Assembly: GCF_000367945.1 (NCBI RefSeq)
Contig: NZ_KB849179.1
Span: 2,898,067 to 2,962,066, forward strand
Length of the DNA stretch: 64,000 nt
Direction: 5' to 3'
Origin: Acinetobacter proteolyticus
GTDB lineage: Bacteria > Pseudomonadota > Gammaproteobacteria > Pseudomonadales > Moraxellaceae
The position numbers were made by a program, and so were the translations under genes. Positions 16,664 through 24,679 of this stretch are shown here, in pieces. The notes beneath the pieces are model-generated. The model saw only the letters and a program-made list of their open reading frames with translations. It was not told the DNA's origin and made no database searches. The first letter of the stretch is position 1. Each line of letters starts with the position of its first letter.

Positions 16664-18706
16664 CTAAAACTTTATTTTCAATTCACGCAAGCGTGTAAAC
16701 ATCCATGACCAAACGCTTGATGGAGATTTCTCGGCCGTTTGCTGTAATTTGCATATCTGTTGCATCACATGTTCTGGTGTGACCAACGGAATCTGTAATA
16801 TACGCGTCTGAGGTAAATTATAAACAGGATATTCTACCAAAACACTAAACGCTAACTCATCCACCGAGAGCTTACGTTGTCTCCGTTCACATGTGTGTCG
16901 ATCAACTGTAACTCCCCAACCTGCATAAAACGGCATACCATAACAGTATACTTTAATGTTTCTTAACAGAGCTTCAAATCCAGATAAAGAGGTGATTGTG
17001 TGCAGTTCATCAATATATTCGAATAGTGTGATAATTGATACGTTTTTTTCAACCTGATCGACCAGATGCTTCATCTCATCCCATGCAATTTTACCCTTTC
17101 TGAGACCTTCTTCTACGTCAGGATGCGGTTTATAAATAATATATGCATCGGGATGGTTTTTTCGCACTTCTTCGATCAAAGCCAGATTGGTTTTAATATC
17201 GATTCCGCCCAGTTGGATCGACAAATCATCTTCCACCTGTCCCACCACTAAAATTATTTTTTTCTCAATATTATTAAGTGCTTGAATGCCTTCTGATAAC
17301 TGCTGACCGACGTTATATTTGGTCAGTTTATTTTGAATGATCTGCTGTACCAACAACTGAATACGCTGCTGTTGTTCTGGAATAAGTTTGACCTGATTGA
17401 GTAGCTGTTCCAAACGTGATGGACGCGTGGCATCGTAGTAGATTCCAACATCATCAAAGACCAATGAAAAAGGCCTAATAAGTTTAGCACCGAGTCCCAA
17501 AGAGCGAAGAAAGCCATCTTCAACCGTCCATACCTGTTGGTAGCCTTGTTGCTTGAGTAATGCCGCCTTCTTCCCCCATGCCACAATGGCTTGATCTTTA
17601 GCTGGTTTACGCCAGTGTTTAAAGCGTAGCTCAACCTGAGGAAAGGCCAGAAAATCTTTAATAAAGCTCTTCTTCCATCGACTAAAACCATAAGCCACCA
17701 CAGTTGTAGCGGGGATTTGTTTTTGAAATTCAATGTTAGGAATCAGAGTATCGACAATTTCCTGCAATTCACAGATCTGCTGAGAAACAGGCGAAACATA
17801 TTTGGCATAGCGTAAATAAGCGGCGACGAAGAGTTGTTCAATGCTACGCGAGACCTGCCTACGGTTTTGAATGGCTTCAGGTAATTGCACGCGATCTTGC
17901 GTTAATCCCCAACCTGCATACCATGGTATGCCAAAGCAATGCACAGGCTTGCCGCACAATAATGCTTCAAAGCCCAATTGAGAACTCACCACATAGACTT
18001 CAGACATCTGTTTACACAACTCAATCGGATTATAATTCTCTGTCAGTAGCTTGATATTGGGTGCTTTGAGGTGCTCAAGCGAAAAGTGGCTCTTGGCTTT
18101 TCCAGCCAACACATCGGGATGTATTTTGACCCAGATCTGAGCGTCAGGATGGTCACTTTGCGCTTGTTGCAGCATGCGATTAAAACTTTCTGCCGAAGCC
18201 ATGGCACAGCGAATCGATTGATCCCCCACAGTCTGATCAACCACAAGGATATTTTTTTGCTGCTGAAACTGGTTTGATTTAAGTGATTGGTAATGTAAAT
18301 TGTATTTACTGATACCTGCATTCAAAATCTTCTGAATGAGTGTTTGTGCTTGTAATACTTGATCTTTAGAAAGTGATAACCCAGAGATTATTTTTTCCAA
18401 ATCTGAGGATTGTGTCGCATCAAAATAGATGCCTGACTGGTCTAAAACGACAGAAAGGGGTTGATAGCCCGCTTTACCTAGACCTAAAGAACGAATAAAG
18501 CCATCTTCTGCACACATGGCAACACCATGCTGCTCAGCAGCCAATATTTGGGCTTTTTTAAAACTGTTTTTACGCCCCCACCCCCAAAATATTTTATTAT
18601 TTTTCGTGTTTGTGCGTTTTTTGACCTCTTGAGTCAATGAGCAGTATAAATCATTGTTTTTAAAAAAATATATTTTCTTAATCCCAAAAGGAATGTAATC
18701 TAACAT
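16664..18706 (-). CDS. kpsC: KpsC-like dual-domain capsule Kdo transferase
   Basis: About 680 residues with two tandem homologous glycosyltransferase modules. Each has a W/AWGxK motif and an EDGFxRSLGLG motif (67-77 and 396-406) and a PWYAGWG / PFYAGWG motif. This is the KpsC/LipA layout: alternating beta-2,4 and beta-2,7 Kdo additions build the linker primed by KpsS. I prefer the ATG at 18706, because MLDYIPFGIKKI aligns with the E. coli KpsC N-terminus as I recall it; another ATG at 18736 lies only ten bases after a TATAAT-like -10 (18742-18747). It is divergent from the glycosyltransferase genes at 18.8 kb. Confidence 0.9.
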   Translation of the reverse strand: MLDYIPFGIKKIYFFKNNDLYCSLTQEVKKRTNTKNNKIFWGWGRKNSFKKAQILAAEQHGVAMCAEDGFIRSLGLGKAGYQPLSVVLDQSGIYFDATQSSDLEKIISGLSLSKDQVLQAQTLIQKILNAGISKYNLHYQSLKSNQFQQQKNILVVDQTVGDQSIRCAMASAESFNRMLQQAQSDHPDAQIWVKIHPDVLAGKAKSHFSLEHLKAPNIKLLTENYNPIELCKQMSEVYVVSSQLGFEALLCGKPVHCFGIPWYAGWGLTQDRVQLPEAIQNRRQVSRSIEQLFVAAYLRYAKYVSPVSQQICELQEIVDTLIPNIEFQKQIPATTVVAYGFSRWKKSFIKDFLAFPQVELRFKHWRKPAKDQAIVAWGKKAALLKQQGYQQVWTVEDGFLRSLGLGAKLIRPFSLVFDDVGIYYDATRPSRLEQLLNQVKLIPEQQQRIQLLVQQIIQNKLTKYNVGQQLSEGIQALNNIEKKIILVVGQVEDDLSIQLGGIDIKTNLALIEEVRKNHPDAYIIYKPHPDVEEGLRKGKIAWDEMKHLVDQVEKNVSIITLFEYIDELHTITSLSGFEALLRNIKVYCYGMPFYAGWGVTVDRHTCERRQRKLSVDELAFSVLVEYPVYNLPQTRILQIPLVTPEHVMQQICKLQQTAEKSPSSVWSWMFTRLRELKIKF

Positions 18707-18830
18707 ATGAACATTTACAATGTTGGTGCAGTTCATTTACCATTATATCACATATTCTTTTCAAAAATTTTTCTAACCTATGGCAGGGGAAATTTGAAAC
18801 TAAACCACTAATTCAAATTAAGTTTTTTTA

Positions 18831-19841
18831 ATGGAAAAATCAATTAATATCTTGGCTGTCTTGGATGATTTTACTTTTACTGCGCTTGAGCTAGAGGCAA
18901 ATGTAAATTTAATTTCATACCAGCATTGGTTTTATCATTTTTTCCCAGGAAAAATTGATTTTGTTTTAGTTGAATCTGCATGGTTAGGTCAGAACCGAAA
19001 ATGGCAATACCATATTGCAGACTATCCAGAACATCCAAACCGTAATAATGATAAAGTCAAAGCACTGATTCAATGGGCTAAAAAACATCAAATTCCAACG
19101 ATTTTCTGGAATAAGGAAGACCCGTACCATTTTGATCAATTTATTGATTCTGCACGCTTATTTGATTTTATTTTTACTACTGATCGTGCATCTATCCCGA
19201 ATTATCAAAACTTGTGCCCAGACTCAAAAATTAATTATTTAAATTTTCCGTTTCAGCCCAAAATTCACTACCCTGCGCCGATCAGCCAAGCGGTGTCTCG
19301 CTCCAGCTTGTTTATGGGTAGCTATATGCATCATATGTTCCCGGAACGTCGTGAATGGCAAGATATTTTATTTCAAGCTGCAGCCCCACATGGCTTATGC
19401 ATTATCAATCGACACGATGACAAAAAAGACAAGAATTATAAGTTCCCCGAAACACTGAAAGCAGAATATTTACACTCTGTTCCCTATCGTGAGACGGGAC
19501 ATATTATGCGTAAATTTCAACAAATTATTAATGTTAACTCAGTCACCACCTCGCCCACCATGCTCTCCAGAAGAGTGGTTGAAGGGATGGCCTGTGGTCG
19601 TTTGGTGATCAGCAATCCAAGCCTTGCACTCCAGAATTTATTTCCAGACCTGTGTGAAGTGGTTGAAACACAGGAACAGGCAGATGAATTATTTACTCAA
19701 CTCAGCTTTGGATTAAGTCAGCAACAACATGAAAAAATACGTTATGCTTGTGATCATGTATTCACCCACTATACGGTGAAACAGTGGTTAAAAGACATCC
19801 TAAACAGCTGCCAAATCGATCACCCTTATTTATATGCTTAA
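18831..19841 (+). CDS. CgeB-like glycosyltransferase, single-domain
   Basis: A 336-residue protein. Features shared with the 26.6-28.7 kb protein are the N-terminal VLDDFTF, ESAWLG, the IPTIFWNKEDP motif (90-98 region), LFDFIFTTD and a C-terminal RRVVEGMACGRLVISNP stretch. The last resembles the nucleotide-sugar site of CgeB/YkvP-type GT4-like enzymes (Glyco_trans_1_2). It probably adds a sugar to the capsule glycan, but donor and linkage are unknown. The Shine-Dalgarno sequence is weak. It overlaps the next gene by eight bases and is divergent from kpsC, so the pair probably belongs to the capsule locus. Confidence 0.72.
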   Translation: MEKSINILAVLDDFTFTALELEANVNLISYQHWFYHFFPGKIDFVLVESAWLGQNRKWQYHIADYPEHPNRNNDKVKALIQWAKKHQIPTIFWNKEDPYHFDQFIDSARLFDFIFTTDRASIPNYQNLCPDSKINYLNFPFQPKIHYPAPISQAVSRSSLFMGSYMHHMFPERREWQDILFQAAAPHGLCIINRHDDKKDKNYKFPETLKAEYLHSVPYRETGHIMRKFQQIINVNSVTTSPTMLSRRVVEGMACGRLVISNPSLALQNLFPDLCEVVETQEQADELFTQLSFGLSQQQHEKIRYACDHVFTHYTVKQWLKDILNSCQIDHPYLYA

Positions 19842-20835
19842 ATTTTTTTTCTCGAAAAAGAAAACACCTGATCATGACTGGGTTGATTTATCCATCGTCA
19901 TTCCGATCGACTTAAGCTATCGTAGTAGTGATATTTTGCAAAGAATCAAGTGTCTGGTTTCGGCAGTACAAGACCAGCCCATTCGTTTTATTTTAGGTTG
20001 TAATGCACAACCAGAACGCCAAGTGCAACAACTCAAAAAGCTGATTGCAGGCTGCCCACAAATCACGTTGGTGATTGATCCAAGTGCCAGTGGACATCTT
20101 TCTCGTCTAAGAAATATTGCATTGGCACAAGTACAAACACACTATGTCATGTTTCTTGATATCGATATTCATATCAATCTTGAGCAAATCCACAATGCAT
20201 TTGCTCAGGTACAACAGCATCCTGCACAGTTATGCATGTATCCATGTTTGTATTTGAGTAAAAAGGGCAGTAAACAAGTTAAGCGACTGACTTTAACAGC
20301 GTTTAAACAGGCCTATTATGACTTTAGGCGAGACCTGATTTTGCACTTGGCCTTTCCATCATCCATCATCATTACTGACTTAAAGTCTGTACAAACAATC
20401 GAAGGTTTTGATGAGCAATTTATTGGACATGGTTATGAAGATTTTGACTTCATGCTACGCTTATTTCAGCATAAAGGTTTAATTACATATCAACCTGCTT
20501 TGTTGCTTGATGAAACCTATCTAGCACCGATGATGGCCACAGGTTTCCGAGCCATTTTGGCGGAGAGCCAGCTAGAGCAACTCTTTCAAAAAGAATATTT
20601 CCTGCATATTCATCATGAAAAAGATAAAAAAAGCCTTTACCACCAACAACGGCAAGCGAATCAGCAGCGCTTTGAACTGAAACTTAAACAACAAATTGAA
20701 GATGGAACGCTAATTGATACAGCCCCACCCTATCTATTGAAAGCATTCTGTCAGTTGTTAACACAGTACTCTCTCAACCGCCCTGAATACTCAGCACTTT
20801 GGGCTGAGATCCAAGGGCATAAATTGAGAAAATAG
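19834..20835 (+). CDS. GT2-like glycosyltransferase (capsule)
   Basis: 333 residues with a GT-A fold. LSIVIPIDLSYRS begins the domain, YVMFLDIDIHINL holds a DxD-type motif, and GFDEQFIGHGYEDFDFMLRL is the galactosyltransferase-type acceptor/metal motif known from chondroitin- and K4-type capsule synthases. The enzyme is likely cytoplasmic and membrane-associated by the glycan assembly complex; sugar specificity is unknown. No ribosome-binding site is seen; its ATG lies inside the end of the previous gene, suggesting translational coupling. It converges on the lipoprotein gene 20 bases away. Confidence 0.72.
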   Translation: MLKFFFSKKKTPDHDWVDLSIVIPIDLSYRSSDILQRIKCLVSAVQDQPIRFILGCNAQPERQVQQLKKLIAGCPQITLVIDPSASGHLSRLRNIALAQVQTHYVMFLDIDIHINLEQIHNAFAQVQQHPAQLCMYPCLYLSKKGSKQVKRLTLTAFKQAYYDFRRDLILHLAFPSSIIITDLKSVQTIEGFDEQFIGHGYEDFDFMLRLFQHKGLITYQPALLLDETYLAPMMATGFRAILAESQLEQLFQKEYFLHIHHEKDKKSLYHQQRQANQQRFELKLKQQIEDGTLIDTAPPYLLKAFCQLLTQYSLNRPEYSALWAEIQGHKLRK

Positions 20836-20855
20836 CAATCTCCCAAATAATTAGG

Positions 20856-22052
20856 TTATTTAACTACGATATTGTCATAAAACAATTGCCAAATCTGCGA
20901 CCCATTATCTTTATAAGCACTCGATGTCCAATATACATTAAATGAAATACTACCATTTGCATTATACACTGGACTAAAACTGGCTTTATAAGGAGCCAAA
21001 CATTTACCTATTAACAATGGCTTCTCAGAAACTTTGAAATTTTCACCATCTTGACTTAAAGCAAAATATAAGTTTCTACTGAAGAAATTATCGTTAATTA
21101 ATAGAACAGTTTGTTGTCCAACAAATCGGGCTTCCAAGTGCCATGGTTCAATATTTTTTGGACTATCAATGAAATGCACATCACTCCACATACCACCTAA
21201 ATTCGATGCAGTTCTGTATGCAAGCGTTGTTTTATTCTTTCGATACCCAACATAGTATAAATACCATAAATTGTTTTCAGTATTATATAAAATTGAAGGG
21301 GATAAAATTGGGTCCTTATAGCTATTTGAAAATAGTACCTTTTCCTCAGACCACTTAAGCCCATCTCTGGATGTAACATAGCGTAAGTCAAATAGTCTAT
21401 TACTAGCATTACCATGTAGAGAGGTGACAGTTCTCCACATCATAATTAACTCACCCTTGAATGGATCATAACCAAAATCAATATCCGAGTTATATGTTTT
21501 ATCATCAGTGTTTATTTTTTTTGGCGCATCAGACAAGGGTTGTTTAAACCTTGCAATAAGATTGAACTTTTCTAAATTATTACTCTCATAGACTGTCGGA
21601 TTTTCATACGCATCCTGTGTATTATGATAAGGCGTAATACCTAGCCAATACCTATTCTTTTCTACAAGTTTGCTCTGAAAGTCTAAAATAATTGGATGAA
21701 CAACATGATCGTTTACAAAGTATGGCGTATCAAGACGAATTTTATCTCTCTGGTTGAGAGTATTTCTTTCTAGATCATTAATTGAAATATCATTACCAAC
21801 TTTGCTAGGTAATAAACCACTAGGTATTGGAAAATATTGACCACACTCATCTAAGGAGTGCATAATTTTTGCGCCATTATCAGTCAGATTTGAAAGATCT
21901 AAAGCTTTCTTACATGGAACAGGATCTATTGGTTTAGAAGGTTCAACTACCTTGGGTACTTCAGGCTTATTTACAGTTGTTTCACTCCCACCCCCACTTC
22001 CACACCCAATGAGGCATATCGATAAAAATAAAGTTAAGTTTTTGAAATTCAT
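20856..22052 (-). CDS. Predicted beta-propeller lipoprotein, glycoside-hydrolase-43/32-like
   Basis: 398 residues. A lipoprotein signal peptide with lipobox LIGC (acylated Cys17) is followed by a Gly/Ser/Pro-rich linker to about residue 45. The rest has repeated propeller-blade signatures: YDPFKGELIMMWRT, SRDGLKWSEEKVLF, SPSILYNTENNLWYLYYVG, LYFALSQDGENFKVSE. These are typical of five-bladed GH43/GH32/GH62-like folds. It should be anchored to the outer membrane. A role in trimming or modifying the exported capsule is inferred from location; catalytic acids were not assigned. It is AT-rich and stands apart from the genes on both sides (262-base gap upstream without recognisable genes). Confidence 0.62.
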   Translation of the reverse strand: MNFKNLTLFLSICLIGCGSGGGSETTVNKPEVPKVVEPSKPIDPVPCKKALDLSNLTDNGAKIMHSLDECGQYFPIPSGLLPSKVGNDISINDLERNTLNQRDKIRLDTPYFVNDHVVHPIILDFQSKLVEKNRYWLGITPYHNTQDAYENPTVYESNNLEKFNLIARFKQPLSDAPKKINTDDKTYNSDIDFGYDPFKGELIMMWRTVTSLHGNASNRLFDLRYVTSRDGLKWSEEKVLFSNSYKDPILSPSILYNTENNLWYLYYVGYRKNKTTLAYRTASNLGGMWSDVHFIDSPKNIEPWHLEARFVGQQTVLLINDNFFSRNLYFALSQDGENFKVSEKPLLIGKCLAPYKASFSPVYNANGSISFNVYWTSSAYKDNGSQIWQLFYDNIVVK

Positions 22053-22314
22053 AGCTTATTTAATCATTTATGGTTTAAGTTGATAAAAAAATTAATGCTA
22101 TAAAAGGCAGAATTAATTTTTTGCGCCAACTGTATCATTTATGTATTAAAATTATATTAATTTTTAAAAATAAAATTCATAATGCTAATTATCGAATATA
22201 CAATTTTCTAAAAAATACCCCAATATCTAGCTTATCAAAAAATCAAGTTATTTAAAGTAACATAAATCATAAAACAATTAAATTTAAAAAGTATTCATAT
22301 TGAAAACACATGGG

Positions 22315-23301
22315 CTAAAAATAAAAAGCGGGCGAGAACATTATTTTCAAATTCTTAGAATTTTTATATCTACAGAAAAGTCTAACCTTATATTCGCCCT
22401 GTCCCCTATACCCAAACTTAAATGAGCTTTCCTTACGATAAAGTAATTGATCTACTTTTCTGCCGTCTTTAAACAAATATGCAGCAAAATCTATACTCTT
22501 ATTTTCATTATGTACCACATGTGCATTAAAAATAAGCTCATTATTTATTAGATTAATTTTCATCTCATTAATAAAAATATCACTCAAATATATTTGATTT
22601 AGCTTTTCCAAAGTTTCAACATAAAACTTATCAACATAATGAAAGGCGGCAACTCCCCATTTGTGATCAGATTTTGCAACAAGTGAACTTTTTTCATATT
22701 CAATAAATTTTAAGCTAGGAAAATTTAATGCTAAATAATCATAAATTTTGGTTAAAAAAGCGTTTGCCTCTTTAATATAATTAATTGTTGGAGAAACGGT
22801 TTCACCATTATCTTTATGAGTAGACCAAAAAACCTTATTAATTAATATCTTATCTTCTTTTTTTAATAAAAGAAGTTTTTGATACAAAATATTAAATCCA
22901 TCTAAAAATTTTTGTAAATGAATTTCAGATCCCGAAATGATCCTATTAAAAGAACCTTTTTCTTCATACCCTGTAGATTTGAGCTCTGCAGAATTTGTAA
23001 GCCATCCTTTGTTTTCAATATTTACTAGTCCATCCCTCTCATCAATAAAATCCATTAGTAAAAAATCAAAATCTTTATCTCCGATATATTTTAAAATATT
23101 TCTATGAATATCATCATTAACCATTCTCTTTTGAAAAGGCGATGAAATATTATCCAAATTAATATTTTCAATAACATCTGGAAAAGCAAGAGTCGCTAAA
23201 GAGCATCTGGCACCATAATGAACTAATTCAAAATTATCATTACCTTCAACCTCTAATGCATCTCTAGATACACAACTTCCACAAATAAAGACCTTGATCA
23301 T
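22315..23301 (-). CDS. GSCVSRD-motif (DUF6270-like, SGNH-type) capsule-locus protein
   Basis: 328 residues, AT-rich. The N-terminal MIKVFICGSCVSRDALE contains a GSCxSRD block like the nucleophile block of SGNH hydrolases, and SDHKWGVAAFHYVDKFY near residue 210-225 could supply the Asp-x-x-His half of the triad. I believe this matches DUF6270, often found in polysaccharide loci, but could not check. A C-terminal beta-rich domain follows. Possible roles are O-acyl transfer or removal on the capsule, or an unrelated transferase. It is separated by 189 bases from the gene upstream. Confidence 0.5.
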   Translation of the reverse strand: MIKVFICGSCVSRDALEVEGNDNFELVHYGARCSLATLAFPDVIENINLDNISSPFQKRMVNDDIHRNILKYIGDKDFDFLLMDFIDERDGLVNIENKGWLTNSAELKSTGYEEKGSFNRIISGSEIHLQKFLDGFNILYQKLLLLKKEDKILINKVFWSTHKDNGETVSPTINYIKEANAFLTKIYDYLALNFPSLKFIEYEKSSLVAKSDHKWGVAAFHYVDKFYVETLEKLNQIYLSDIFINEMKINLINNELIFNAHVVHNENKSIDFAAYLFKDGRKVDQLLYRKESSFKFGYRGQGEYKVRLFCRYKNSKNLKIMFSPAFYF

Positions 23302-23490
23302 AACTCATCCACTAATAATGCATTGCTTCACAGCCAGAGGATGAATAATAATTAAACAACCTCTAATTGAACGAAAAAATGTATAATCTATTATAACACG
23401 ATCCGCCTTTCTATCTGCTAAAGTTAAATAGATATTTAAGTTCAATATTAAGAGGATATTAATTAAAAACACCCTTTACAATCAGTTGTA

Positions 23491-24666
23491 TCAAATAATT
23501 TCAACTCTATTTATTTTGAAATTTGATATCTCATTATTCCAAATAAAAAATTTCAAACAATTAATCATTCCTTTTTCTTCAAGAACAATATTAAAGCTAC
23601 CTTTAGCTTTTCCATCAAAAAAACTAATATATCTAAACCAACCAATATCATTATTTGTTGATCTGTTCAAACCATGAATTTTTCTTGCATCGAAATCAAA
23701 ACCAAAAGAAAAAACTAAAGAGTTTGGCATATTCTTTTTTGTTACTGGAATCTCAAAGTCATAAACAATTTCATAAGATAATTTCTGATTTTTCATCGAA
23801 ATTGGTAGTAAAGTTTTTCTATCTGCAATAAAAGAATCAACTAACGTAAATTGCTTTTCATTAATAGAAAAATTCTCTAAATCATATTTGAGAGACGGAA
23901 AATCTTCTTCTAAATTTATAGAAGAATCAATTTTTCTATATTCCATTAATTGTATATCAATATTATTATCAACACCTGATCTATGATTAGAATCTTGTTC
24001 AGAATGTAAAGTCCAGAAAAAAACAAAATTTCTAGAATCCAAAACCACAGGTAACTGAGAGTCAACATTATGATGACTAACTCCCCAAGGAATGTCTAAC
24101 TTTCCATCAACAAAAACCCCAATATAAGCTTGGCCAATGGCTAAAAACCTTCTATTACAAATTCTAAAATCTACAAATCTACCATTTTCATAATGAGCAA
24201 CTATTCCTTTCCCAAATGAAATACACATATTTTTAAATGATAGATTATTGTAACTATCAAGATAATCTAAATAGTTGATTGATAAAAGATCATCATCATC
24301 AAGTCTAAAATATGCAACTGAGCCATTACTTCTTCCTTGCAAAATATTATTTACAGGATTGCCAACATTGCTATCAACCTCATCAAGATATAAAAAATCA
24401 TATTTTCTTGCAGCTGAATATAGGTGTTTTTTCCATTTTTCAGGCAAATTAGACGAGTAAGATACGATATGTTTATAAAAATAATCTTTACGCATTAGGT
24501 CTAAAAGAGGCAAAGACTTTTCGATAAATATCTCCATTCTAATAGACAAACGCTCATCAGAATAAAGGTTTTTTATATAATCCTCTTCTGTGAAACCAGA
24601 AATATTCCATGCTTTACTATCTGGAGAATAAACACTAAATCGAGTTTGACCAATAAAATACTGCAT
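23491..24666 (-). CDS. Putative rhamnosyltransferase-like glycosyltransferase (PF11316-like)
   Basis: 391 residues. RMEIFIEKSLPLLDLMRKDYFYKHIV, YSSNLPEKWKKHL and AYFRLDDDDLLSINYLDYL follow the pattern of the putative rhamnosyl transferase family: residues for a GT-A fold and a DDDD metal site. A C-terminal domain of about 120 residues (from about 275) looks beta-rich and may be a glycan-binding module. The ATG at 24666 is used; an in-frame TTG two codons earlier is possible. It is 13 bases after the GT2-GT4 gene, hence co-transcribed. Rhamnose is only a family label here, as no dTDP-rhamnose genes occur in the window. Confidence 0.55.
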   Translation of the reverse strand: MQYFIGQTRFSVYSPDSKAWNISGFTEEDYIKNLYSDERLSIRMEIFIEKSLPLLDLMRKDYFYKHIVSYSSNLPEKWKKHLYSAARKYDFLYLDEVDSNVGNPVNNILQGRSNGSVAYFRLDDDDLLSINYLDYLDSYNNLSFKNMCISFGKGIVAHYENGRFVDFRICNRRFLAIGQAYIGVFVDGKLDIPWGVSHHNVDSQLPVVLDSRNFVFFWTLHSEQDSNHRSGVDNNIDIQLMEYRKIDSSINLEEDFPSLKYDLENFSINEKQFTLVDSFIADRKTLLPISMKNQKLSYEIVYDFEIPVTKKNMPNSLVFSFGFDFDARKIHGLNRSTNNDIGWFRYISFFDGKAKGSFNIVLEEKGMINCLKFFIWNNEISNFKINRVEII

Positions 24667-24679
24667 AACCAATCCAAAA

